Shown here: piece after piece, positions 32,423-42,569 of the stretch | Layout of the letters: the number at the start of each line of letters is the position of its first letter | Numbering within the stretch: the stretch's first letter is position 1 | Origin: Dermacentor variabilis | Taxonomy: Eukaryota > Arthropoda > Arachnida > Ixodida > Ixodidae | Length of the DNA stretch: 64,000 bases | Direction: 5' to 3' | Assembly: GCF_050947875.1 (NCBI RefSeq) | Contig: NC_134568.1 | Location: 255,840,055 to 255,904,054 of the forward strand | Translations under genes and position numbers: made by a program | The notes under the pieces: model-generated | Databases searched by the model: none | What the model was told of the DNA's origin: nothing | What the model saw: only the letters and a program-made list of their open reading frames with translations

Positions 32423-32939
32423 AATTTTCTTCTGTCACTTCTTGCTTACCCTCCACCCTCCACTTCAGAAGTGACTGTTTTTTGCTATCGTTCTCTTCAT
32501 ACTCTTTTGAACAGCTCTGGATCGTATTGGCTTCAGCCACATATAAGCCAAATTATTACAATGTGTCTACTATGACGTATTTTTGACTTCGCATTTAAGG
32601 CGTTAAAGCATTGCCTTTGAGATCCGTTTTATTTTTATTTTTTTCTTCAAGAATGTGGTTGCTGGGCGTCGGATTTGTACACCACCTACTTACAGTACGC
32701 TTTTGAGGCTGGGATGAGCGGGAAGCAAAACAGAGACTAAACAAGCTAGATGATCATTGACGATTTTGCTTTGTTCACATAATCAGCTCCTTTTTTTTTG
32801 CCAGTAATATTCACGATCCACCAAACGTTGTGAGTAACAAAAACACATCTCAAAGGCTATGCTTTTGCTGATCACAGGTGTTGAGTCAGCCATTGAGTCA
32901 GCGCACAGCAAGCATCCCCTTTTATGGAATTGGCGCGCC
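32423..32939. other. PDCD5: PDCD5 5' flank
   Basis: About 500 bp between the PDCD5 start codon and the THAP-type transposon. Pyrimidine-rich tracts (around 32425-32460) and a poly-T run (about 32789-32800) are present; I could not identify a TATA box or a transcription start. The promoter must lie here or within the transposon. Confidence 0.4.
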
Positions 32940-34320
32940 GAGACACAAATATTGGCCTCGAGCTCCACCACTTGAAAAGCTGGCGCCACCGTCGGCGTGA
33001 CGTGCTAGGAGGGATCACGAGGACATAGCGGCCGCGTCGGCTGCTTCGGGCGCGCCGAAGCGAGCTGAAAACGAGTTTAAATTCCCTCGTACGCTGCGGT
33101 CCTCATTTATTGGCGAAATTTTCCCGCTTCGAGTGTCTTCTTTACAACGCTTGAAAGCACTACAATAGGTAGTGGCCGCCTTTGAAGGCGCGCAACATGG
33201 TAGGCTACTGCTCGGTGCCGCAGGGCCGGACGCGCGTAACGGAGGCCGGTGTCAGTCACACGTAGCCGCAGGACAAGAAGCTGCGTGAAGCTTGGCTCGC
33301 GAAACATAAAACTGGCAAACAGTCATCGGCTACAACTCGGGTATGCAGCAAGCACAGACGCGAGGAAGATTTCTGCTACGGCGCCCGGTCTGCGATGTTC
33401 TGAAAACGCGCACTGAGACGCCGGTTTGGTCTATGAACTTGTCGATGCTATAGATACTGGCAAGTTCAGTGGAGTGGAAAGGCAGCGGTAAGAAGCACAT
33501 TTAAAAAAAGCATGGCATATGGTTATCTTTGTGTTATGAATTAATGCACTGGAATACTAAATAGGAGCGGCGGGAAATTGCACGCTCAGAACACCGATAA
33601 ACATACAGTGCGACGCAACTCGAGAAATAATATTGAAAAGTCAAAGAATATGGAAGAAAAAAAGATTGAATCGTCGCGACGGCACATCATCATTTGAGCC
33701 ATGTAGGCATCGAAGTCTCTACAATGAAATTATTTTTTAACAGCTCTGATAGCGCCCACGCAACAATGGTTGCTTGTATACTGTCAAATGCTCATATTCT
33801 GCGGCCTAAAGCTCATGGCACGGTGCGAAAACGCGCGCGCGGAGAAAGCGAAACAGTGCGCGGACAAGCATGCAGACGCGCAGTCGGTCGCTGCGAATCT
33901 GCGCGATCGCTGCATTGAGGCTTCGTTCTATTACGCTCCATTTAGTTATACAAACACTATAAGAACATATTTCACATAGTTTGCTCTCAGCGTTTACCTG
34001 TACCTTTCACGCAAGAAGGCGGTTCGGGAGACTCCATCGCGGTGACCGCGCGCAGTGGCGTTCACTGTACGTATTCGGTAAAGAGATAGCGTCTGTAAAC
34101 GATTGTGTGCTTTCAGTTTGCCCAAGATTATTATTCTCTTCTCTCGTTTCGAAAGTACTTGCAGAAATGTCCGGGAGAGCTGGCGCGTGGTGTTTTCAGT
34201 GAGCGCTGACAGCAAAACCTATGAGGAGCGCGCCGCGTGATCCCTCATACTACGCCAGCGAGGCGCTTCCGATAGATGGCGACTCCGTAACTCCTCGACG
34301 CCAATATTTGGTTGGTGGGC
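32940..34320 (+). mobile_element. THAP-domain DNA transposon, copy 1
   Basis: The ends are imperfect inverted repeats: AAATATTGGCCTCGAG near 32947 and, on the other strand from 34310, AAATATTGGCGTCGAG, with a further pair GAGGGATCACG (around 33010 and 34238). Inside, the ATG at 33197 starts MVGYCSVPQ, followed in the same region by DKKLREAWLAKHKTGKQ and VCSKH...EEDFCYGA, which is a THAP-type DNA-binding domain as used by P-element-like transposases. The second zinc Cys reads Gly, and a TAG replaces the expected Phe position after GVSHT, so it is dead. The remaining ~900 bp encode nothing recognised, so the transposase body is mostly deleted. No clear 8-bp duplication was found. Confidence 0.65.
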
Positions 34321-34483
34321 TGCCAGTGAAGGTCCTCGGCGGTTGGCGCGCTTAGGCAGTAGTGACCGCGCTCGTGTCCACCGTCCACGGGTGGTCCACG
34401 GTCTGCTCATAGAATGAAGAAACAACTTTGGTCAGCTATCCTGCCGCCGAAGCCATTGGGACACTGACGGAGTGACGTTCCTG

Positions 34484-34534
34484 GGCTGTGCCAGAACCAC
34501 CTAGACTAGGAGTCTAGGTGGTTCTGGCTGTGCC
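34484..34534. repeat. Small hairpin insertion with 9-bp flanking repeat
   Basis: Bases 34491-34507 (CCAGAACCACCTAGACT) and 34511-34527 are perfect 17-bp inverted repeats with the loop AGG. The 9-mer GGCTGTGCC flanks it (34484-34492 and 34526-34534), so it behaves as a 42-bp net insertion with a duplicated target. It lacks the 14-nt motif of the three longer hairpin insertions. Confidence 0.75.
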
Positions 34535-35037
34535 GATGCCAGCGACGCTGAGCCGCTGCCGAAGTGGCCACTGAAGTCGTGGTGGGCCGTGACATTGTTG
34601 CGATGTCTTTTCCAATGCTATTCCTTTCCGCTATTCTATTCCAAGGGTTCTGCAAAAGCCGTATTTCGATAATGCTAAATTGTTCGAGATTCATTTGTAA
34701 CATATCAATTTTGTCCGCTGTAGATGTACTATTAGATGCGATTCACAGAATTGTGATATTATTTTTCATTGTTGAGTTACAGAGTTTTAAACGTGATAGT
34801 TTCGTTTTCTGAAAATATGAGATTTGTGCCAATTTTTAGTAAAAAATTGACAACCTAAATGAAAAATTCGAAACCAGAAGACAGTAGAATTTAAGTTTTT
34901 CTTGTAAATGCAACAAACCTTCTTCAAATTTCGTGCAGTGGTTGCCGAGAAAAACCAATTCACCTTCTACATGTATTTAGATAGGAGCATTCGAGATAAA
35001 GCTTCCTCTTAAGGAGGAGGCCAAGCTGCAACGTGAG
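34535..35037. other. Unassigned stretch
   Basis: No gene recognised. The end near 34880-35080 (GTGCAGTGGTTGCCGAG..., then the C run and GGCTATGCCACTGGAGG) resembles dispersed tick repeats but could not be classed. Confidence 0.35.
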
Positions 35038-35085
35038 CCCCCCCCCCCCCCCCCCGAACGAAATTTCTGGCTATGCCACTGGAGG

Positions 35086-35172
<87 letters not shown>
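35038..35172. repeat. C18 run followed by (TA)n microsatellite
   Basis: A run of C from 35038 to 35055, a 33-bp spacer, then alternating AT from about 35089 to 35172 (42 repeats). The open frames of repeated Tyr-Ile over it are not genes. Confidence 0.95.
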
Positions 35173-35175
<3 letters not shown>

Positions 35176-35878
35176 CACTCAGTAACCGAAATGAGGCCAA
35201 GCCGGATTCATTTGAAATCAGATTCAATAGCATTCATGCGCAGCAGCGCTTATTATACTCGGACTCACAGTTAAAAGAAAAAGAAGGAAATGAAAAAAAA
35301 GGAGGCTGCAGTTTCTCCGGAAAGCCGAATCAGTATTAGGGATAGCGAAGTATAAAACAGTTATACAAAAGAAAATTATTACCATACAAATCCGTGTAAC
35401 GGCCGCACCCATGCAAGGGCCGCAAAGGAACGAAAATGGGTTACATAACAGCGCTAGCAGAGTGAGGCCTTACGGGTACGCAAAGACGTTTTGTTGCGCT
35501 GTTTGTAAAACTCCTTACTCTTTGCTCTGCATGTTTCCTTATTAATTTTTATTCGTCATATATGCCTTATCAGCTGCTCGGTAACGCAATCCACGCTATA
35601 TTCCTACTTGCTCTCGTGTACTTTCGCGATTTTTAGGTATCGCTGTGTCTTATTATTGATTTATTTGTTAACATTCTTGTTAATTTGTACGCTAGATAAT
35701 TTATTACTCTATAATCCTGTATTCTGTCACCGCGAAATAAATGAAACCAATGGCATAAGGCATGCTTTGAAATGTAATCAAACCATTGCGTTATGCTGAT
35801 AATTCTAGTCATAAGTTGGTTAATAAATTGTTATATATTGTGTACTTTTTATATATGTTATGTCTTACCTTCTCAATA
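35173..35878. other. Unassigned stretch
   Basis: A/T-rich without recognisable features. Confidence 0.4.
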
Positions 35879-36110
35879 CCCGCCGTGGTTGCTTAGTTGC
35901 TACGGTGTTGGGCTGCTGAGCACGAGGTCGCGGTATCGAATCCCGGCCACGGCGGCCGCATTTCGATGGGGGCGAAATGTGAAAACACCCGTGTACTTAT
36001 ATTTAGGTGCATGTTATAAAAAAAACCCAGTTGGTCCAAATTTCCGGAGTCCTCCACTAAGGCGTGCCTCATAATCAGGTCGTAGTTTTGTCACGTAAGA
36101 CCCCATAATT
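35879..36110 (+). repeat. Ruka-like tRNA-derived SINE, near full length
   Basis: The head CGCCGTGGTTGCTTAGTTGC resembles an RNA polymerase III A box (TGGTTGCTTAGTTG), and GGTATCGAATCCCGG matches a B box, the internal promoter of tRNA genes. It continues with GGCGAAATGTGAAAACACCC, a degraded TTAGGTGCATGTTA section and TTTCCGGAGTCCTCCACTA, ending near ACCCCATAATT. It is the most complete of three copies in the window (others at 2397 and 15745). It would be transcribed by Pol III and moved by a LINE. Confidence 0.85.
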
Positions 36111-36852
36111 TAATTTAAATATATTTTCAAGATACCCAACGTAAGGCAAAGATTTCTTGATTGTATCTATGAGTATTAAAACTTACAGAAGGCGTTACAT
36201 GGCTGTTATCATTGATGTGTATTTATGTGACCTAACACACATAAAACACATATCTTTCTAACGTATTTAGCTGAATCTAGCTGAATCAGTTTTTCGTATG
36301 GCTCATACGAGAGACGCCAGTCTCTTGGTGGTGCGAGGGAACTCAGGCTCTGAAATTGAACTGTCTCGTACTATGAGGTCTTATAAAGGCCGTCACTTCA
36401 GTGCACCTCACCCATTTATACGGAGTGTTCTTTTTTTTTTTTGGCTGCACGATATTTATTAAAGATTGCCTATCGCAGATAACACAATTCTAACCCTTGA
36501 TGTAAATCACTCGATGAGGCGGCCACTACTTCTACGAGAAACCAAAATATTCATTTGAATAATTAACGTAATTACGTTAATTAGCATTTGAATTAATTAC
36601 TTTATGCCACATATTTCAATTCACGAATTATAGCCGCCGAGTTCGCACGGCGTATCCAATTCGAACGAATTATCTGGACACCACCAGTTCCGATATATTA
36701 TTTTTAGTGCCCGACGAAATGCGTTGGCGTTCCAGTTACCTTTTAAAGAAACTGCTGTTTTATGCATCGAAACGCAAAAGTAACCGGAACACCAACGCAC
36801 ACTTAGGCGTTCTTTTTCGATTACAAAATTGCACACGTCCTCACCACTGCTT

Positions 36853-36856
<4 letters not shown>
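36111..36856. other. Unassigned stretch
   Basis: No gene recognised. Contains a T run at about 36431-36442 and the inverted phrase AATTAACGTAATTACGTTAATT (36560-36581 region, given here as a 22-bp palindrome split AATTAACGTAA/TTACGTTAATT). Confidence 0.4.

Positions 36857-36929
<73 letters not shown>
36857..36929. repeat. (TA)n microsatellite, left flank of piggyBac-like element
   Basis: About 36 TA repeats that stop exactly at the piggyBac-like terminus CCTCCTGAGACC (36930). Another TA tract (38390-38415) starts right after the other terminus, so the element inserted into one longer TA tract. Confidence 0.95.
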
Positions 36930-36931
<2 letters not shown>

Positions 36932-38389
36932 TCCTGAGACCCCGCTATGGGGATTTGTCCAATATATTGGACATTCAGATATGAGACAGTACTCCTGTGA
37001 CAAGGCTTTCATCCTCATAAAACCACACTGTACAACTTATTGGACACCTGCTTGCGCCATCTATGCAGCATTGATGAAAATACATCGTTCAAATTCCCGC
37101 CGAAACAGTTCCACAATGGCGGCATTAAGCGGCGCGGCGTTTTACGGCAGCTGCCGGAGAAGCAAGCACTGTTTCTCGTATTTCTACCTGCTTTTAGGGC
37201 ATATCTTTGATTTTATATTAAAGTTGATACAACAGCGTACGCGCGGAATACAAAATTTTAACTATTCGCGCGCTTACCTTTTTTTACTCTTCCTTTGATT
37301 TCGCGTGTCCATTACGTTGGACGCTAGGACTCAACCCGGTTATTTTGACCGCGCTTTTTCAATGGCCTTGTTATGAACAGTAGGCGAGTACTGATGGCGT
37401 TTAGCGGCTTGCGGACGAAATTGCGTCTCTTTTTTTCTTCGGGGGACCGGCCTCGCGGGTCTTATGAATTATTCCAATAACGTTTCTTTTTTCAATCCAT
37501 GGCTTCGATCCGCAAGACACCTACTGTCGCAGATGGTCTCGTAAGGCAAAAATATCAATATCCCTCTACCAGATATTGTTCGCATGTACAATTTCAACAT
37601 GGGCGTTGGTGACAAGGCAGACCGAATGATAAGTTACTACAGGATAAAAGCAGGCGTGAACAAGTGGACAATCAGAGCCATCTTTCACCTCGACATTGCC
37701 CTCAACAACTCCTGGGTGCAGAACACGCGGGACATACGCTCCCTAAAGAAACAGCGGAAATAAATACTCAAATATATGCAGTTCCACCAATCTGTTGCTG
37801 AGGCTCTCGTGGCTCAAGGGAAGAAGCAGGATGAAACGGAGAGTGAGAACGAAGCCGAGTGGCATCCGCCATCAAAGCAGGCTCGGCTGTCTCCTCGAGA
37901 ACCGCAAGAAAAGAGCACTACCCACTACTCAATACTGGCAGACACTGCAAACACTGCCCGTTGCAGACTACAGGGCTGCGACATGAAAACAAAGTTCTTT
38001 TGCACCAAATGTCGGCTCTTCTTCTGCATCACCAAGGACAAACAGGTGTTTTGAAATTGCCCACGGGAAGTGAACACAGGAGCGAAATTTTTTTTTGAGC
38101 AGAGGAATGCTCTTCTTATGTACTTTATTGAATACTTTGCCTTTTGAGTTGTTAAAATATTTTTGCACATGAGTTTTGCGTAATATCCGCGGTATGTCAT
38201 TACGTGCGCCCTGGGTGAAGAAAGACCGGGTAGCATCCCAGTGTCCAATATATTGGACATCGCGCTGAGCTGAAATTATCACGGCTATTGAAAAAACATT
38301 TAACACTTTTCACCTTCATAACCACCCTGATTTATTCTGAAATTTTGGTAAAAATCTGTGCACCCAAATGCATCCCGGGTCTCAGGAGG
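36930..38389 (+). mobile_element. piggyBac-like DNA transposon, internally deleted
   Basis: The termini are CCTCCTGAGACCC (36930) and its inverted copy (ending 38389), 13 bp identical. Inside each end lies the 18-bp palindrome TGTCCAATATATTGGACA (near 36957 and 38239), a likely transposase-binding site. The element is in a (TA)n tract, so the target duplication cannot be told from the microsatellite; classical piggyBac duplicates TTAA. It carries the 3' part of a piggyBac-type transposase (37590-38055). Its 5' coding part is replaced by unrelated-looking sequence. Length 1460 bp. Confidence 0.8.
37590..38055 (+). pseudogene. piggyBac-like transposase, C-terminal part
   Basis: The stretch FNMGVGDKADRMISYYRIKA then GVNKWTIRAIFHLDIALNNSWVQ matches the D-x-x-x-x-YR...KW...F-x-x-LD-A-x-NAW region of piggyBac transposases (GVGDKADRM in place of the usual GGVDLxDQ). 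After TRDIRSLKKQRK comes a TAA in frame, then a second frame with a Cys-rich C-terminal finger (RLQGCDMKTKFFCTKCRLFFC), the family's RING/PHD-like zinc domain. The N-terminal catalytic Asp residues lie in sequence that is absent, so it is not functional. Confidence 0.85.
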
Positions 38390-38415
38390 ATATATATATA
38401 TATATATATATATAT
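38390..38415. repeat. (TA)n microsatellite, right flank of piggyBac-like element
   Basis: About 13 TA repeats between the piggyBac-like terminus (38389) and the RTE LINE 3' end that starts at 38416. See the left tract at 36857-36929. Confidence 0.95.
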
Positions 38416-39848
38416 AACTTGCGCATTACATGACCTGCCCAGCGTATTTTTCTTCTTCTTAATGTCAATTAGAATATCAGCTATACCGATTTGCTCTCTG
38501 ATCCAAACCGCTCTTTCTGTCTCTCAAGGTTATGCCTAGCATTTTTCGTTCCATTTAACTTGTTCTCGAGCTTCTTTGTCAGTTTCCGAGTCTCTGCCCC
38601 ATATGTCGGCACCGGTAAAATGCACTGATTATACACCTTCCTTTTCAATGATAATGGTAAGCTTCCAGGCAGAAACTGACAATGTCTGCCGTATGCGATC
38701 CAACCCATTTTTATTCTATAAGTTTCCTTCTCATGACCAGGGTTCCCTTTGATTAATCGACCTAGGTAAACGTACTCCTTCACAGACTCTAGAGGCTGAC
38801 TGGCGATCCTGAACTCTAGTTCCCTTGGCCGGTTATTTCTCATTATGTCTTCTGCATATTAGTCTTCAACCCCACTCTTATACTCTCTCTGTTCAAGTTC
38901 TAAATAATTTGTTGTAACTCGTCCACAGTGCTGCTGAACAGGAAAGTGTCATCTGCAAACCGAAGGTTGCTGAGATATTCGCCGTTGATCCTTACTCCTA
39001 AGCCTTCCCAGTCTATTAGCTTGAATATTTCTTCCAAGCACGCAGTGAATAGCATTGGAGAGATTGTGTCTCCTTGTCTGACCCCTTTCTTTATACGTAT
39101 CTTCCTACGTGGAAAATTAAGGTAACTGTGGGATCTCTGTAGATACTTTCCAAGATATTTACGTAAGCGTCCTGTACTCCTTTCTTACGTAATGCCTCTC
39201 TGACTGCTAGTGTCTCAACTCAATCAAATGCCGTTTCGTAATCTGTGAAAGGCATATATAGACGCTGATTGTACTCTGCGGATTTCTCTGATTGATAACA
39301 TGGATGTGATCCATTGTAGAGTATCTCTTCCTGGAACCTGCCTGTTCCCTTGGTTGACTAAAGTCGAATGTAGCCCATATTTTATTGGAGATTATCTGGG
39401 CGAATATTTTATATAATACTGGGAGTAAGCTAATGGGCCTATAATTTCGCAATTCTTTGACGTCTCCCTTTTTGTGGATTAGTATAATGTTGGCATTCTT
39501 CTAGTTCTCTGAGACCCTTGAAATCGATAGACACTTCGTATAGAGAGCCGCCAGTTTCCCAAGCATTATGTCTCCTCCACCTTTGATTGAATCGACTGTT
39601 ATTCCATCTTCTCCTGCCGCTTTTCCCCGTTTCATGTTTTGCAAACCCCTTCTAACTTCATCGCTACTTATAGAAGGAGCCTCTATAACCTGTTCATCAC
39701 AACTTCGAATGGAGGTATCGTGGCTGCTTTGGGTACTACACAGGTCAGTATAGAATTCTTCCGCTGCTTTTATTATGCCTTCGAAATTGGTGGTGACATT
39801 ACCCTGCTTATCTTTCAGGTGTTGCAAATGGGTCGCAAGCCCCAAGGG

Positions 39849-40414
39849 TAGCGTTGGCCTGGCGGCCTGGGGCACAGCTGGAAGCATCCGAAGGTCCTGG
39901 CAAAGGATGAGTCGACTGCTAACAGAACAACTTGTTTATTCTAGCATCGCAAAAGAGCGGCCGGTCAGGTCGACCGAAGTGGAGAGACGGGAGAGCACGT
40001 TACTCGACGGAAGAATTCGAAGCCTCTCTCTTGGCGTCCGGGGGCAGCTGCTTTTATACTCTCGGAGTCGAGGGCAAGAAGGAACGCCTCGATAGAGGCG
40101 CACGTGACGGCGGCGCCCGGACACGTTGTGACAAGAAGTGACGCATCCGCCGGGCCGGCGCCGTCAGACCTCCTCGCTTCACAGTTGGGGAGCTCCTCTC
40201 CCCGGCTGCCGCGCTTTGACAAGCGTGGGCACCAACATGCACACACACACACGCACACACACGAAGACACGTGGCATTGAAACATGCCTGGACGCGCTTG
40301 GAGGAGGCGTTGGGACAGCGCTGAACTGGCCAAAATGTCCGCCGCTGTGAACGAAGCCCCGGCGTCCGTTGCATCCGCGCCGGCTAGACCGCACGTCGGA
40401 GGCGAAACGTAACA
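39849..40414 (-). repeat. Solo LTR inside the RTE LINE
   Basis: On the minus strand the 566-bp segment begins TGTTACGTTTCGCCTCCGAC and ends AACGCTA. It contains an AATAAA (39940 region) near its 3' side and a (CA)n tract (40239-40262). It splits the RTE reading at YAL|HLQHLKDKQG. The flanks AAGGG (left) and CAGGG (right) on the plus strand are a near-perfect 5-bp duplication. No internal retroelement genes are present, so recombination between two LTRs is the simplest origin. TGTTACG at the start is shared with the LTRs at 17310 and 58218. Confidence 0.75.
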
Positions 40415-41267
40415 CAGGGCATACAACTTCGTTTGTCCTATGTCAAATTTCCTTCTTACTAATTTCATGCTCTGTCCATTTTTTACGGCTTCCTACCCCC
40501 ACACCATGATAGGCTTCCGATCCCGCCTGTCAACGCAGGATGTCATGTTGCAACTGAAAAACCAGACCCTTGACGACAAGACAAGAAACACCAGAGCCAT
40601 CCTAGGACTAGACCTGGAGTAAGCATTCAACAACGTCGCTCACGAGTCAATCCTGAAACAAGTGTCTAATCTGAAGCTGGGGGAAAGGGCCTACAACTAC
40701 GTGAGGGTCTTTCTGAACGATCGCAAAGCCACCCTGACGGTTGGAGACCTCGAGTCCGAAGAACGAATCCAGGGAAGTGCAGGTGCCCCCCCCCCCCATG
40801 GCTCAGTTATATCTCCGCTCCTTTTCAACTTAGTCATGATGGGTCTCCCCAGCAAACTACGGGAAATCAAAGGAATACACCACGGTTTATACGCAGATGA
40901 TACAACGATTTGGGCGGACCGCGGCAGTGACGGCCAAATTGAGAAAGCACTGCAAACGGCCATTCACAAAGTCGAAGAATACCTCTAAGGAACGGGCCTC
41001 AAATGCTCCCCGAGAAAATCCGAACTATTCCTTTACCGGCCCACGTGCAGAGGCATGCCACCAAAGAGCTACACGGGACTCCGGGAGTACGAGGAAATCG
41101 GCCTGTACACCCAAGACGGAAACGCAATCCCCAAAGTAAACAAGATCAAAATCCTCGGAATGATCATTGAGGGCAATGGAGCTAACGGCGAAACCGTGAG
41201 GAAGATCGAAGGCAAAGTCACCAGCGCCACGTGACTCATAAAGAGAATAACCAATAGACACGCGGGC

Positions 41268-42569
41268 ATGAAGGAAGAAAATGTCATTCGACTGATCCAC
41301 TCATTCGTTGTCAGTCACATCGCCTACGTAGCCGCCTACCACAACTGGTACGTCGCGGAAAAGAACAAGATCAACACGCTCATAAGGAAAACGTACAATA
41401 TAGCCCTGGGTCTCCCAGAATCGACGAGCACCGAGCTCCTGGCTAAGCTGGGCATATACAACACCCTGGAAGAAATAGCCGAAGCACAACGCATCTCGCA
41501 GCTCGAACGCCTGTCGACCACGGCGACGGGAAGGTACATTATTAACACGCTCGGCATAACGTACTACAACCAGCACGGCCAGAAAATGCAAATCCCCAAC
41601 AAAATCAGATACACCTTTACGGTGGCAAACATTCCAAGAAACGTGCATCCCGATTACAACCAAGGTAGAAGAAAGGCAAGAGCCGAGGCTCTGCTCCTTT
41701 CATTCGGTAGAGAGAGAAACGCGCGCTTTGTCGACGCAGCCGAATATCCGAACGGCCAAAAATACACCGTCGTAGTCATAGACACAAACTCCAAAATCAG
41801 AACCACATGCAGTGTATACATCAAACACTCGGAAATAGCGGAGGAAGTAGCGATCGCGCTGGCCCTCACAGAACAGGAATGCGAAGTCGTACTAAGCGAC
41901 TCGCAAACGGTAGTAAAGAATTACGCCAAAGGTAGAATTTCCAAGGAAGCCCTGTCCATTCTGGCCAAAGCGGGCAGATCCAAAACCGCGAGCTCGAGGA
42001 TCGTGTGGTTCCCCTCGCACGTCACCACGGAAGACGACGCGCTCCCGAACCTAAACGAGACGGCGCACCGGACGGCGCGAGACATGATCCGCCGCGCCGA
42101 ACAGGGCAACGCCTCTCGCACGATAGCGAACACTCCTCGCCCAGAACGGGACAGGCTCACCAGATACAACGACATAACCAGTGCATATCTAAACGCCAGA
42201 GGCCTGCCTCCTGTTCAATTTGGGACTAGGCCACCGCCGAGTACCAAATTGAACAGGAGGCAGGCCGTCGCCTGGAGACAACTCCAGACGAACACCTTCC
42301 CTAATCCATTTCGTCTGAAACGTATCTCCCCAGATAAGCATCAGGACGACACGCGCAAATTGTGCCAGGAAGGACCAGTAACACTCAAACACATGCTGTG
42401 GGAGTGCAATGTAGTTATAGGAAGGATGGCAGTTGCTCCGGAGACCCTGTCGTCGAGGTGGGCCGCCGCTCTGCGCAGCTCAGACCTCTGCATCCAGACG
42501 TGGGCAATCCAGCAAGCCCGTGAGGCGGCGTTGAGGCAGGGCCTTGACGTTCCCCCGTGGGAGACCTGA
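41268..42569 (+). CDS. I-type LINE ORF2 C-terminal part: RNase H and zinc-knuckle region
   Basis: A 433-codon open frame. Residues ~1-150 are the RT thumb/linker (VRLIHSFVVSHIAYVAAYHN, a typical LINE stretch). About residue 145-260 is an RNase H domain: ARFVDAAEYPN (first Asp), EIAEEVAIALAL (Glu) and VVLSDSQTVVKNY (Asp), with HVTTEDD near its end. The C-terminus includes LCQEGPVTLKHMLWEC, the Cys/His motif common to these LINEs. An inverted repeat at 42201-42266 is in frame, so the ORF survives. The first Asp block in the family is usually (Y/F)TDA; here it is FVDA. Not an independent gene; a fragment of a dead LINE. Confidence 0.75.
   Translation: MKEENVIRLIHSFVVSHIAYVAAYHNWYVAEKNKINTLIRKTYNIALGLPESTSTELLAKLGIYNTLEEIAEAQRISQLERLSTTATGRYIINTLGITYYNQHGQKMQIPNKIRYTFTVANIPRNVHPDYNQGRRKARAEALLLSFGRERNARFVDAAEYPNGQKYTVVVIDTNSKIRTTCSVYIKHSEIAEEVAIALALTEQECEVVLSDSQTVVKNYAKGRISKEALSILAKAGRSKTASSRIVWFPSHVTTEDDALPNLNETAHRTARDMIRRAEQGNASRTIANTPRPERDRLTRYNDITSAYLNARGLPPVQFGTRPPPSTKLNRRQAVAWRQLQTNTFPNPFRLKRISPDKHQDDTRKLCQEGPVTLKHMLWECNVVIGRMAVAPETLSSRWAAALRSSDLCIQTWAIQQAREAALRQGLDVPPWET
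42201..42266. repeat. In-frame hairpin in LINE ORF2
   Basis: Bases 42201-42223 and 42244-42266 are perfect 23-bp inverted repeats with a 20-base loop. The second arm encodes the LINE sequence TKLNRRQA; the first arm is an inverted copy that adds about 12 codons (GLPPVQFGTRPP) without breaking the frame. Confidence 0.85.

Noticed and set aside
35009..35339. Open frames with long Tyr-Ile repeats on both strands (also at 36707-37018, 43980-44243 and 61186-61658)
   Set aside because: They are translations of (TA)n microsatellites and have no other coding signature.
35879..35960. tRNA gene
   Set aside because: A- and B-box-like sequences belong to the head of a SINE; the body that follows is the dispersed tick repeat and the cloverleaf is degraded.
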